Source: Anisakis pegreffii (taxonomy: Eukaryota; Nematoda; Chromadorea; Rhabditida; Anisakidae). From it: DNA of 64,000 bases. Positions within the stretch are counted from its first letter, which is position 1; every line of letters begins with the position of its first letter. This document shows, one piece after another, positions 11,387-24,288 of the stretch. Made by a program: the position numbers and the translations under genes. The DNA is taken from assembly GCA_035041965.1 (NCBI GenBank), contig JAPYMA010002578.1, positions 62,001 through 126,000 on the forward strand, given 5' to 3'. The notes below the pieces were generated by a model. It was not told the DNA's origin and made no database searches. It was given only the letters and a program-made list of their open reading frames with translations.

Positions 11387-14100
11387 GAATTTCTCTTGAG
11401 TCTTATCAATGATTTGTTTTAGTCTTATCAATTGTTTTTAGTTGAATGTTAAGACGATTAAAGGTAGTTTTTGTGGAGTCTCGTCTAATTGATCAAATCA
11501 ATTTGCAACCTTTGCTGTAATTTTATGTTCAGATCAAATTTCTCCATTTGAAAAAACTATCAGAAAGTCACAATTAGTGCGATGTTAGCTGAGCGGTGAA
11601 ATAAATTATCGAAGCAGCAACTTCAAGCGACTTTTTCTAATCTCTCACAACAACAAAATTTCTAACACTTTGGCTTAAATCACGACGAAATCTTCTTCGC
11701 GTTACGGCGAAATCAAAACTTTTCGTACCATTCAGCTGATGTTCACTCAACTTGATCACAAAAAAACTTCATTTATTATTTTATCGGTTTCCTATAGTTG
11801 TTGACTTATTGAGTCCTTCTATGCTCCTTTACACTGAAAGAATATCGTCGAAACAATACCGAATTCCTGATTATTTAATTCAGCACCTTTTCAATCAATT
11901 CAGCAATGATCTCTTAAAGATCATCCAGATCCAACTATCAAATCAGCGGCGCAACATGGTTAAGTTATCAGCTTAACACTTTAAGTACTGAATGTGTTCT
12001 CTTGTTTTCCGATTGGTTCTGTTCAAATTTATCGAACAGGATCTGTTCAGTGTAAAATGCATGCATTTTATCAATTCATTACACCACACAACACTTCACT
12101 ATCACAAGATTTGACACAATCACTATGTCAGGAAACAATTCCATACGCCGTCATTCGTATGTCAGTTAGAATCAGTTCATTGCAATTATGCGGCATAGAA
12201 CGCTCCCGCAAACAGATGCGCATCAATTAGATATTACCGATGAAATTGCTGAAGAGAACACAGATAATTTTTGAAGAAGAAACAAACTTTCGCTGTGATT
12301 GTTTGGTGGGCCGAGAGTGGTTTTGACGTTCAGCAATCAGCATTCAGCATTCAGCAGTCAGTGTAATTTTTGATTGATGAAGTTATTTGCTAAAAGTCAG
12401 TCGTCTCCCGACAATTGACCCCATTTATAACACAAACAGCACTCTCAGATGCATTCATAATCGTGAACATCCAGTGTTTAATATTAATTTATGTATGTTT
12501 CATATCATGTTTTATACATGATAACGTTTATTTCGACATTTTTAACATTCAGTTCAATATATTTAATTGCAAATTCAATGTTGTTGTTGAACATGACATT
12601 AGATTAGTGGGTGAATTCATCATTAGGTGAGCTCTCTCACTGGATATTCATATCAGTTTACATGATGATTGATTAGGCAATTGGGCCGAAGTCTGGACTG
12701 AATCTTTGTGAGACGATTGACACAAATAACAAATAACAAAGAATTGGAAGAGGCCGTGTTTGGATTAAGAGAGTTTTTTTATCTTGTGGATATCATGCAT
12801 ACCTTCTCTAATAAAAAGAAGCATTTCTGAAGGAAAATTCCAAAAAATAATGATGAATTTGCTTTCATTAACGAGGCAACAAGCAAGAGACCACTGACTG
12901 CAAACAAAACAAATGGATTTTCATTAGATGAATAATGCATCGTCATATCACACAGCTGTCTGCAATTGTCATCGCTATTGTTATGCACATCTCTTATGAA
13001 ATATTTCATTGAATTGATTGATAACAATGATACTGATCACTATATTCATTCGCTGTTTGCGATTGATTTAAAATCTCAATTTGAACAAATTTGTTTTTCA
13101 AATTGAAGACATATGGCAGGCGATGTTTGCCCCATTTAGACGACAAAATCAAATAAATTGAACATCTTTCATTTGATTTGAAATATTTGCAGTGCCATCA
13201 TCATTCAATTGCAAACGTATTATTTGAGAATTTTCTCAGAACAAACACAAACAACCAAAAAACAAACCTAAAGACCCTAAGGCAGCAACAGCACTAATTC
13301 AATGGATTCATTTAGCGTTTAGCTTTTATAAACACCTCCCGCAAATACCTCACATAACTTAGTGCTTTTACGTGCCAATAGCCAGCCACTGAACTAAACC
13401 GATGCCACCACCAGATAAAATACGAAGGATCATTTACGAAATTCCAAAAATTTCTGGCTAGTGATAGATCTGTTCTACACTCTTCTAGTCTTCTAGTCTG
13501 TTCTATTCAGCCCTTGAGTTGTTCTGTTCTGTTCCGTCTTTTTTTCTGCAACTGTTCCCTTCTATTCCTCAGAATCACGCAGGAATAGAACAGTGTGAAT
13601 GAAACGGATACATCACTAGTGCTGCTGTTGGTAAAATGAGTGCAAAAGATATTGTGACGATCTAATATCCCTCCTCTCAGTCTAAGTGCGAAAAAATAAT
13701 GGATAGTGTGAAAAAATGTTTCGAAAAAAACAAAAACACTCTTCCCTAGCTACTGAATTCATTTCGAATTGATTGTTCAGCGCTTCTCAGATAAACTTTC
13801 TTGCATTAGTATAAACACCACTTGATTGGAACATTTGAGCGCTATGCAAAACCGTATATGCCTCTTGAAATTGTTTATCTTAATCGGAAACGTTGTTACT
13901 GACCAAAAAAAACTGCAGAAACCTCAGCTGCTGCTGCTGTTACGAGTTATCTATTTTTGACGTGAATTAACTCGTATAAACTCAAAATGTTGAGAAAAAA
14001 ATTTCACACACACGCACACTTCGAAATTACATTTCAGCTGTTCAAAAATTAATCGAATGAACTTTATTGTTTGCCATTCGATAATAATAATAAGTATCGA
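11387..14100. other. Non-coding, nothing recognised
   Basis: AT-rich DNA with no exon that has both convincing splice sites and coding composition. A short imperfect hairpin lies near 13560-13592 (TTCTATTCCT and AGGAATAGAA). No RNA gene or element was recognised. Confidence 0.4.
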
Positions 14101-14144
14101 TAATGATAATAAATTTCACATTTGAGAAATTGAGATTCAAAGCA

Positions 14145-14435
14145 TTCCAATGTATGTGACCTATAGAAATCCTAACGTAATGTTTTTGCAATGATTCAAA
14201 ATGACTAGCTTTGAGCAAAAATTTCTCATGGATTGTACATAAATTGGACATAAATTTCGAGATTCTTCTCATAAATTCCACCTTATTGTTTTCAAGTCAT
14301 ACCGACAATCATAATCATAAATTTCACATCTGTAATTCATCACATTCAGTGTATTGGTGACCTATAGAAGTCATTTCACAATGTTTTTGCAATGATTCAA
14401 AACGACTAGCTTTGAACAAAAATTCTTACGAGACT
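14145..14435 (+). repeat. Local direct duplication, about 95 bp, two copies
   Basis: The segments at about 14145-14240 and 14340-14435 share GTGACCTATAGAA, the block AATGTTTTTGCAATGATTCA and the following ACTAGCTTTGA, with scattered substitutions. This is an old tandem duplication separated by about 100 bp of partly similar sequence. No coding potential. Confidence 0.75.
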
Positions 14436-15163
14436 TATGAAACTACTGGCTGGCTATTAATTATGTTTGCTGTATTTTCTTCGATCGTATTGAAAATTTT
14501 GTTTGCTTAATCAATAGTGATGTTGTGTTGTTGTTGTGAAGCAGTCACGGAAATGGGCTGGCTCCCATTCCGAACGCTTTCTACCAAATTTATTTATTTA
14601 CTTTAGATGATCACTTTAGATCACCACACTGCTTTACGTTGCTTTTGTCATTTGCTTTAGTTTTAAGTCTTTATATTGGCTTTAAGCTTTAAGCTTTAAA
14701 CATTAACAAGGGAAATTGAACATGAAGCTCAGTGCAAAACAACTGAAGCATTTGGGGCTTAAACTTAGGCTTATCGTTAGGCAAACGAAGTTCACGACGG
14801 TGTGTGCACGAAGCCATAAACTCAATAAATAACGCATTATTTGCACTAAATTCTTCAAAAACTTCCACTAAACACTACCAGCTGTGTGTGTGAGACTTTT
14901 CAGATTCTTTTGAAATATTTTCTTACTTGGTCGGCATTCACTGAAAAGAAAACGAACGAACACATTACGGCAAAGATTCACAAGGATTTATAAGTTCAAA
15001 TGGAATTAACTCATTTTGATCATCGAGTGCACATCGTTTGTGTGTGTGTGTGAGAGAGTAGAGAAGGAATGATACAAAATTGATGGGTGGTTATGAGAGC
15101 AAAAAAAACCAACAACGGCAATGTTGGATTGAAAATTTGTTGAGCTGTAATGATTATTGAGTG

Positions 15164-15183
15164 AGCAGCAGCAGCAGCAGCAG
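15164..15183. repeat. (AGC)n microsatellite
   Basis: Nearly seven perfect AGC units. It is isolated, with no open frame long enough to suggest a polyglutamine or polyserine exon. Confidence 0.85.
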
Positions 15184-16513
15184 TAATTACCAGTAGCGCA
15201 TTCTAATCACACGATCAAGGCACGTTCAATTACCTTTTCTTCTATCATGGATGGGAAAAAATTGGTTGTTTGATTCGTCCTCACCATGAGAACGAGCACT
15301 TTTATGACGATTGAACTGTTTTCGAAAGTTTCTCAAGGTTAATTTCTCGCACTTCAGTGGGGAGCCGAGCGATGAATTGTTGAAGAATTACAATGCTGTA
15401 AACGAGTATGCATTATTATTAAACAGCATTTTGAAGAATTTCAATATTCTATTCTCATATTGAGAACATTGCATGTTGCAACAGTGAAAAAATCTATGGA
15501 ATTGAAGAGGAACGCATAGTGTTTTGAGTTAACGTCGTGAACTTGAGATCGAGAGCACGAGTGAGGGAGGCAAAACATAACGTTGAAGTGAGAACATTAT
15601 GAAAATGATGCGATATTTTGAGAATAAGATATTCTAGAAAGACAGAATTTGAGTTGATGCGTTCTCTGAGGAATGCATAATTTTCAGCACACTTTGAATT
15701 TATCTCTGCAGCGATATTGTTTAGTGGATCAATTCAAGAGTCAACTCTCGATCAGTATAAATCAAGAAATCGCTGCATCGATTGATCGATAGATCAGTGC
15801 AACAGTTCATCAACAGTTCTCGCCGTACAAGACGCCTGTTCAATTGGGAAGCTCTTGGCACTTTTTTTTTGATTGCTGAGGCAATTTTTTGCAAATGACC
15901 TGCTGACGCCAGGCATCGTCTATTGATCATCGCCTTCCTTTGCATCATTCTCGTGGAAATTCTTTTCCAATTTCCTTACCAAATCGATCTCATTTCGATA
16001 AGAAACTCTCAATTAGATCTTTCAAAAGTCACCACAATCAATCACAATCAACGCTCTGCATCAAACCTTCTTTTTGTTGTGCGATGAAAAAAACGAATGC
16101 AACGAGTTTACATAATTCGTAACAGCTGGAGGTGTTTGAAATCAACTCGTAGTGCTCTGTTGAGGTCAGTTGTAGCTAGATGAAATGATTTGGCAGCGCT
16201 TAGGTGATTTGGATAACTAGAGGGTCTGATTTGACAAAATCCCAATATTCGATTCTAAGCAGAAGGGATTTAAAGCAGTAGGTGCTCAAGTTGTTGCATC
16301 ATAGGACATCCACCCAAGTTGATGAAACTTCTTTCTTATTTTATCATTTTGCATAACAAGTTGGTACTTCTTGAACGAAAGACAATTCACTAGTGTTGAT
16401 TTCATATCGTTCGCTTTGGTCATTGTTTGAACTCATTTTCAGTCACACTCTAAGTAGGATCATAAATAAGATCATTGGTGCGTGCATTCAGTGTCAGTGA
16501 ATCAGTTGCTTCC

Positions 16514-17432
16514 ACTATCGCACGATCAGTAAAATTGTGAAGTTTCATTAGAGAGTGTCACCAACTATCATGCTCAGCCGCAGAATTAGATTTGGCTGGA
16601 GTAATTTATGTTAGAATTAAATTTATGAAGACGATGATGAGAAATGAATTCACAGAAATGAATTCATAGAATTCACATAGAATGAGACGATATGCTTCAA
16701 CGAGTTACGTTTCAATGCCTTTGAGATGATACAAACTTTTCATTTTCATTCGTGTGAAACAGAATGCATTTCGCAGAACGCATCTGCTTCATCTAATTAG
16801 ATTTTGAAACATTTTCGAACCGAAAAAAAAACCTGGAAAAAAGCATATGAGACTGCTGCAAATAATCTCATTTGTTCCACTCATCCAATCGCGCATGTTC
16901 AATGCATTTGTGCTATAGGGAATGGCGAAAAAAAAACAGAAGAGAATCGTGACGTGACGTTAATCTGAACATTTATCTATACGTACACATAATTACATCA
17001 AGCAATTATCGCTCTCCCTTTCATACCCTTTTATTTCAACCCATCCTAATCGGATTTAATGCGAATAAAATGTATCCAACATTATCCATCTGCGTACACA
17101 GCTTGCTTTATTCGCTCAACATATATGTGGGGTTGTTAGCCGAGAACCTTTTCCGTAGTTTATTTAAGAGGTGACTCAAAATTGAGCAGGGATTTTCGTG
17201 CAAATGGCAAGTGACGGATTGGTGTAAATCCTGGAAGTGTGATAACGGTGGAATGATATGCGTTGACACGAGAGGTATTCAGTAAATTCCACTGTCCCAC
17301 GATCAGTAAAATTGCGAAGTTTCATTCGATTCGAGAGTGTCGCCAGCTATCCTGCTTAGCTGCAAAATTAGATTTGGCTGGCGAAATTATGGCAGAATTA
17401 AATTTATGAAGACGTTGATGAGAAATGCTTTC
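16514..17432 (+). repeat. Direct duplication, about 135 bp, copies 770 bp apart
   Basis: The segments at about 16514-16648 and 17290-17432 share CACGATCAGTAAAATTG, GAAGTTTCATT, GAGAGTGTC, AGATTTGGCTGG and GAATTAAATTTATGAAGACG in the same order. The second copy has a small insertion (CGATTC) and several substitutions. There are no inverted ends, so it is a duplicated segment or an undescribed low-copy repeat rather than a recognised transposon. Confidence 0.75.
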
Positions 17433-19743
17433 ATTGGCCCGATTCATAGGTTCTCATGGGCTTAACAGCAACGACGACGGAATGAAAAAACTTTGCTAAG
17501 AAGGAGTTTGTTAAGGAATGTTTTTCAAAAGGTTCACTTGAGCAATTTTCGAACAATTTTGCTTCTGCTTGCAAACGAATTCAACGTTGCATTCAAGCGA
17601 TTATGCGCACTGTATCAGATTCTTGAGGAATAAGAGGCATGACGGATTTAAAGTTCGTTAGTAGATGATATATATCTCATTTTATATAGCTTGTAGTACC
17701 ATCAACAAATTCCACATCATATTGATCATATGTAGTAACTATTTCGGCAATTCCAATTTTGTCCTATCGTCTGCAGTCAGCTCAGATTGCAAATTCAAGC
17801 CACTATCACAGCAATGCTACATGTGTTCCGAATAGGCTTCTATTCGAGAGGCCAAATTCGGATTCAAGCAATAAGTTCATTACATATCTAAAGAACGAAT
17901 GCGTGTTTCATACTATATCAGTATGGTTCCAGTAAAGGAGGGTTCAACTGAATGCGCTTGATCTATCTGTGATCAATGCAAATCCTCAGTGACCAGGCTT
18001 TGAGATGAGGATGAGGGCTTTCATAATCGATTGCGAACAAGACATAATCACTCACCACTCGAAACGAACAATAATTTGTTCACACATCGATGGCAGAATG
18101 CGAACGAGAGATGAGAACACAGCCATTCGAGAAGATTGAGAAATTCAATTCATATGGGCCTAGTAAATCATCGAAATTTATTTAGTGCATTCGAAAATTT
18201 AATAGTTTATTATGGGAGATTTAGAGCGTATAGCGTCGAGAGAGATAACAACTGGTTTGGATATGCGGAAAGCATGATTTATGATTAATGTGGAGAGCCT
18301 TGAACTCGTGAGTCCAACGCACTCATGTCTCTGGAAGACGGTTTATATGAGGGCGAAATCTCGACATGTACGGATTCCTGCAAATCTTGTTCTGTTTGAG
18401 TTATAACTTGCAGTCAGGTCATCTTGTTCGAGTGGTCGATCAGAAGATATTCCTCTGAATTTACCTGATTTCACAATCTGATCGCCATATTGTCGTTTGG
18501 AATTCCCAGGCTAGACTCCTGGCTAAACACAACGCTACTTTACACTTATGATTAATCAGTTTTGCCGATTCACTTGCACTAACATCTTTTATGTTTTGCT
18601 TAAGCAGAATTTTATGTTTTGCTGAATTCATTCAACAGAACAAAGTGAACACAGCCGTGAATTTTCATATTTCACATGCGAAGAGACCACAAAACAATCT
18701 ACTTCATCCTCCTCATTTAGTTTGACATAAGCAAATATTCGCCTTAGACGTTTGCAGACGAATTTCGCTTGGCGACAGCATTATTTGAGTTGTGGTAGAT
18801 CCTTATTTCTTATCTGCGCAAATGCAAAGTCACACAAGAAAATGAAATTATCAGATGCATGCAGCCACGCAGTCAATGTGTGTGCATTATAGTGCAAATA
18901 GATGCAGCACATTCAATCAGCAACCATCAAATCATTTTGGAATTCCGAATTGGTAATCACGATTGGAAAACATGCGAGAAACCTCACTTTAATGTCAAAT
19001 AAGATTTGCAAAAAACGCATTAGATGAACGACGCAAGGAAGATTTATTCGACTTGATTATCTCGCAATAGTCTCCTCGAATTATCGTCTCCTCGAAGCAA
19101 CACAAATGGGAATACGTTTATCATTGGACTTCATGTGATCTTCTGTTTCATAAAATATATCGTCTGCCTAAACGATATCGCTGATTTTGAGCTCTCTCCT
19201 GAATTTCTTCATTCAGCTCAGCTTTCGTCTAATTTATGGCGTGAAGTGTTAGCTGAGTAACGCTTAACTGAGCAACTGAGCTCTATACGCTCGTAATGAG
19301 AACAATTCCGAATAATGCGTAAAGTTCAATGCACACACAATCCGATAGAAGAACAGATGCAACTATCAGTAGATTACATTGCTTTTGACATGTTTGTTTC
19401 CACAAGAAAAATATAAATGGTTGTTTATGAACAAATTCAGCTTCACGACTCACTTTAGCTTCATGCATGTGGGGATTAGTGAGGATCATCTGGACATCAA
19501 AAATTATGGAATATCTGAAAAATGAATCATTGTAAACTTTTGCAACTTCTTGTAACTATTGCCGAAGAAATATTCACTAAAAGTTTCAAGAGAATTTTCA
19601 AAAGATCATTTTCGATAAGCGAGTAGATCTGAAATTTCGAACAGCCATCGCAGAAAAAAGTGAAGTGAATGATCGCAGAGCATATTGCTTGTACCACAAT
19701 CAGTTTGTTAGCAACGTCTTACTAACCATAAGAATGTTTTCAG
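17433..19743. other. Non-coding with one possible micro-exon
   Basis: No supported gene. On the minus strand, 19489-19454 is a 36-bp open stretch between a TTTTTGATGTCCAG acceptor and a GTGAGT donor, encoding MILTNPHMHEAK. It could be a micro-exon, but no partner exon was found. The first exon of the GPI-anchored protein that starts at 19744 presumably lies somewhere here or further upstream and was not identified. Confidence 0.35.
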
Positions 19744-22719
19744 CTTCAAGTTTGCTGTAACATTTCATCGGTGAAGTTGTGGCCGGTCAATGTAGAGGCA
19801 CACCGTTGGCGTCGAGGCACACTGGCGTTCGAGAAGAACTTCGAGTTTGAACCCAACGATATCTGGTCTGAGTTGCAGGTGTCTGTGTGTGACGATAAAT
19901 CAGAGCCCACTCTTGGCTATGCAGAACCAAGAGAAGGCAACAAATGTACGCACCATATTGGACAAACACTCACCATTCCGCCAGGTGATAATTTGATGGA
20001 ACTTTGTTCGGGTTTCTGGCTATTTTTAGCCAAACTTTGATTTGGGAGTGAGATTTACTTCGCAAGTGAAATGTTTCAGTTGATCACATACAAGAAAATA
20101 CTCTTTTTGTTCTTTTATCGTTGCATATTTCGTATTATCTCAGTAATATATCAGCAAAACGGATGAAAAACGATTGCAACTCAGTTGAGATGATTATTGA
20201 ATAGCAGGGTTGGAATCCATCAACTGAAGTCGTTAAAATTTTGACTATCTGATATGAAGTTCTACTCTCCATCACAGCGCTTCTCTTAGGGGGTGAAATT
20301 ACCCATTTTGGGTAAGTTGGAGGTGTCAAGGGGTGATGGAGGGGGTCGGACAATTAGTGTTTCGTGCAGTTGCTATTTTACGATAGAAAGCCATTGTAGT
20401 GGTATTTTTTAAAACTCGGATTTGCGGTTATTTGATAGCAACATTCTTCATTCCTCTATTTTCTGAGTATCATTGGCTCGTCCGAGCCTAACAGGGTTTT
20501 TCATTTGTTTTAAGAGTATTTTCGTTCTTTTCCGCGCTGTTATAGTCGCTCACATAGCTGCTGTCACCAAAAGTGTTCTCTTCTGCTAATTTCTCATTCA
20601 TTTCACTCAACAGTTAAAATCAAATTCTCATTCTATCAGATACACTCTATAATTGATCATTTGACTGTCGAACGTTGTTGAGCAATTCAATTCGATTGTT
20701 ATATTGTTGACTTCGATTGTCAGCACTCGTCAACGCATTCAGTAAATAGTATGTGCTACTGAATGAGAAATTGATTCGAACTGTGAAGTGAAATGAGACG
20801 AAATGAATGAGAAAAACTCATGAAGAGAACGGTATTCTCATGCAACAGCTATGAGAGCGAATACAACACGTCTGAAAAGAATGAGAATCTATCTATAGCA
20901 ATTTTAAATGAGCCTGTGACAGACAATAGCTTTTCATGCAATCATAATCGATTGCAATAATGATCAAAACAACGGTCCAGGACACTGATATTAAGTTTTT
21001 GTATCAGGGGGGAGGGTAGCGGCGGCCTGCCGGATCGTCAAAAGAGGTAATAGAGCACCCAAACGTGAGAAACCACTGCTCTATCACAAACCGTTCATTT
21101 GAGTCCCAAATCCCAAATTCGATCGAAATATTTGACTTCAGTCAGGTTGCGTTTCAAACTGATTGAAATTGTCCAAAAATTGAACATTGATGCAACTCAT
21201 TTAATCTTAATGATAACTCCAAACCATAGTATAATCACTTCCAATGGTATTCTCCGTCTATAGTGATCAATTTGTATGAATGAGCGCGACTGCGCTATTG
21301 AATTGGGATATATCTCCAAAAAATGGCTACACCACCTCAGGAATGTAAAATCACTCGACAAAATATATGTTTTTCTGAATGAGGAGATTGTTACAATCCC
21401 ATTATCGTACTTACGACGATAAAAATATAATAAATCCTAGAGTACATGCATTCAGAATGTCAACAACACCAAATGCATTCAGTACAATTGTCAGCATTTC
21501 AGAATCAATCGAGACGAGTCGTTGGTATTTGATATGCTACACAAAGTCAAGTGGATGTTCACAGTGTCATCTGGAGGCGTTATGCGATAATGAGTTCACG
21601 AGTGAATGTGCCGACATTTGGATGTTGAATTCAATCAGTGTGATACGCAACGATAGTATGACGATGTGGATGAAGATTGGAAAACGCTATCCATTCATCA
21701 AATGGACATCTGTGCAGATCACTGTGAAGGATCAGGCTCGTGATAAACGATTAGCCAAATATGAACAAATACCTCAGGTACGTTGATCAACTCACCATCG
21801 ATAACATATCATCCGAAACGAATATTTGGCTGGATACAAGCCTAAACACAGCCTAATTCAACCCCCTCCCTACTCCTCTTCAAGAAAAAAAATAACGATA
21901 GCTATTTCGAGCAAAATCTCCATCCGCTTCCAATCGAAACTTTTGCTAGAAAGAGAATGGTTTTTGAATATTACTGATCTCATTGGATATCAAGCTGACA
22001 TCGAAGATTGTATTCTTGAATGGGAAAAACCATTGTTTGCAATTACAGTTGTTATAAGCATGGCAATCACAATGGAAATTATCCGCTCAACTGTAGGTTC
22101 ATTGAAAGGGAAATTTTATCTGATGATAGTGTTCGGATTTTGGGAGTCAGGCCTATTCTGTATCCCTTGAGCTATCGGCTTTCAAAAGTTATTCTCATGC
22201 AGTTTCTAGAGAGTATGACTGGTTATGATGAGTGTAACTGAGAAAACTGAGATTCGAACATCCCACTTAGATGATCTATCTAAGGAGATGTACGAAATTT
22301 GCCTGCGAACATCGAGATTTATAAGATTTAAACTTACCGTTAATCTGGCTAGTTTAAGGGAATGTTTATGATCAACTTTATGATTTTATGATCGTTAGAT
22401 TATGATTTTTTCTGATTTTTCTGATCAAAATATGATATTTCAGTTGGACAAACAACTGGAAATAGAGCTAACCGATTTGCATCCAAGCGGTTGGTATTTG
22501 GTGGAAACTTGCTTACACATTGAGCCACCGAAAAGTTTCGTTGAAGAGTATGACGTTGAGTTGAACGAATATTCAAGGGATATGTGCAAAACGGGTTCGT
22601 ATCGAACAAAGGCATCCTCAGCCACCAATTTATTCGTATTGTTATCACCGTTTCGAGTCATTTTTTGTTTCGTTAATGTTGTGTTTATATTACGATTGTT
22701 GTTGTTACATCCTTTATAG
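19744..22719 (+). CDS. Cysteine-rich surface protein with GPI-type tail (5' end missing)
   Basis: Three exons join in phase: 19744-19984, 21503-21777 and 22444-22719 (stop TAG). The junctions give a split Glu and then a phase-0 join. Acceptors are TGTTTTCAG, GCATTTCAG and ATATTTCAG. The 263 visible residues have many Cys (VCCNISS, VSVCDDK, NKCTHHIG, LICYTKSSGCSQCHLEALC, SECADIW, LVETCLH, DMCKTG) and Trp, as in an extracellular beta-rich domain. The last ~30 residues are hydrophobic after a Ser/Ala stretch and end at the stop, like a GPI-attachment signal or a tail anchor. I do not recognise the family. The first exon with the signal peptide is not identified. Intron 1 carries a hAT-like element and one repeat monomer. 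A polyadenylation signal lies 11 bp after the stop. The gene converges on the Ly6 gene 505 bp away. Confidence 0.6.
20267..21086 (+). mobile_element. Non-autonomous hAT-like element with 8-bp target duplication
   Basis: The element spans 20275-21078 (804 bp). Its left end begins CAGCGCTTCTCTTAGGGGGTG. Its right end, read in reverse, begins CAGTGGTTTCTCACG and continues into GGGTG and ATTACC, so the two ends are imperfect terminal inverted repeats. It is flanked by CTCCATCA (20267-20274) and CTCTATCA (21079-21086), a 7-of-8 match to an 8-bp duplication. CAGTGGTTCTC-type ends plus 8-bp duplications are typical of hAT transposons. No transposase frame is present. A related copy lies at 56338-57045. 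It is inserted in intron 1 of the GPI-anchored protein gene. Confidence 0.75.
21257..21390 (+). repeat. Single monomer of the ~200-bp dispersed repeat
   Basis: The block runs from TATAGTGATCAATTTGTATGAATG through AGCGCGACTGCGCT and ends near CTGAATGAGGAGAT. It matches the first part of the 403-bp array unit in the same orientation and lacks the palindromic site because it is cut short. It lies in intron 1 of the GPI-anchored protein gene, about 110 bp before exon 2. Confidence 0.8.
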
Positions 22720-22729
22720 TATTCATTCA

Positions 22730-22735
22730 AATAAA
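22730..22735 (+). promoter_or_regulatory. Polyadenylation signal AATAAA
   Basis: A canonical AATAAA begins 11 bp after the TAG stop of the GPI-anchored protein. Short 3' untranslated regions are common in nematodes, so this supports the chosen last exon. Confidence 0.6.
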
Positions 22736-23223
22736 CTCTTTTACAATAGTAATTATACGAGCGCTTCACAAATATTTTCAATTGCTGAAGAAACTTGGGC
22801 AGAATTGGATTTGCAGTGAACAGTGAAAATTAATTGCCTGCGGTAACAAATCATCCGCAGACAAGACATTTGAATTTGGGGACTTGCTATACGATCATGC
22901 TATAATACAAATAAACTTTATATGATGGACGAAAAACATTTTAAGTTTTGTTGAGATGGTTTGGCATCATTTGAACAAGTTGTTAAGTCAAAATCTGCGG
23001 TTCAACTGATTTATCTTACATTGGCTTAATCAGAATTGTGAATACGAGGGAAAAGACGAAAGGAGCCATGACATTAACAGCGATACGAGGGTCAAATCGG
23101 ACGAGACTCAGGCTCGGACTGAACGAGTAGTAATTTCTACGGAACAAGTGAGCACCTCAATGTTAGCTGATCAAACAAATTAGATCAAAAAGTAAATGCA
23201 AACATTGTTCAACTGGACAACCG

Positions 23224-24288
23224 CTATGAAACTGCATAGAATACTAGGCTGACCTCGGTGAGAAGCATGATCGAGAGAATGAAAATCAACGATTCCAGTG
23301 AGGAATAGAACTGCTGCCGCATGGATTCAGCGGAATTACACAATGATTCCGTGCATCGACAAATCGATGGGCTTTCATCATTCGAGCAATAAATTCTGCC
23401 ACCTTTCAGCACACCTTCACGATACAACTCACTCTCACAACCACGAATCACGAAGCGTAAACCTAAATTTCCGAATTTTAAATTGTAATTTTAAATCCTT
23501 CAGCTTTCTGATATTGCTCAGCACTGAAGCGTCAAAGGAATCAAATTAATTTACTCACTGCAATCAGAAGCAGAAATGACCTACAATTCTAAGAATCCTC
23601 CAAACAGGCTGCTCAACAGCTTCTTTTATCTGTCAATAGGTGGTAGAAGGCAGCTGGGTGCTAGGAAACTCGGGATCAGTATTATACATTCAGAAATTGT
23701 TGGTTACAACGAATTGTACTCAATTTAGATGGTGGTGATTCAGTGAAACTCGTTTGTATTTAGCGATTGCAGCTTGACAATCAAGAATAATTTCTCAGTT
23801 TGATAATCAAGTACAAATTGATAATCAAGTACATTTCTGATCGCTTCATTGAAAGATGCACCTCCAGGCATACACATTCGACAAACCTAAGTCGTCATTT
23901 CATGTTTCCCTAATCAATCACAAGACAAATCGAAGGAACCACCACCTACTTACCCTCAGCATCATGAAATTGCTAACTCTTACAAAATTCGCTAACAAAC
24001 CAAATGAACACATCAGATGCCTCACTCACCTTGTTTTCGCACAGAAATCTTCAGACAAGCGTCTCCATAAGAGCACTCCCGATCTGGGACTGTTTTGAAG
24101 TTAAGACCTGACGAATCAGCACACCATTTGCTCACTGCAGGAATGTGATAAGCAGAATAGAGAATCGCTTTGAGTGCATGTTGGGCATTTGCAGGTGTGG
24201 AAGCGGGCAGTTGAGATACACAACTGTAGCATTGCAGTGCGGTGACTGTACATGAACTCATCGACACCGCCAAAAATACGGCAAGCAT
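23224..24288 (-). CDS. Ly6/uPAR (three-finger) protein with GPI-type tail
   Basis: Two minus-strand exons, 24288-24030 and 23462-23224 (stop TAG), give 165 residues; the split codon forms Gly. The ATG at 24288 starts a signal peptide (MLAVFLAVSMSSCTVTA) that ends immediately before LQCYSC, the classic N-terminal start of an LU domain. Further Cys pairs follow (KWCADSS, DRECSYGDACLK, IRGCESE, IYCSND, ICRCTESLCNS), ending in the hallmark Cys-Asn. The C-terminal ~25 residues are hydrophobic and follow a Ser-rich stretch, so the mature protein is probably GPI-anchored at the outer cell surface. Ly6 proteins often modulate receptors and ion channels; the partner here is unknown. The donor is GTGAGTGAG and the acceptor AAATTTAG. 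An alternative donor (GAGGTCAGC) near the end could give a longer 3' form. Confidence 0.85.

Noticed and set aside
21826..22170. Plus-strand ORF in intron 2 of the GPI-anchored protein gene
   Set aside because: The flanking exons join directly in phase and end at a nearby polyadenylation signal. An alternative exon here cannot be excluded, but no pair of splice sites gives a frame-preserving insert that I trust.
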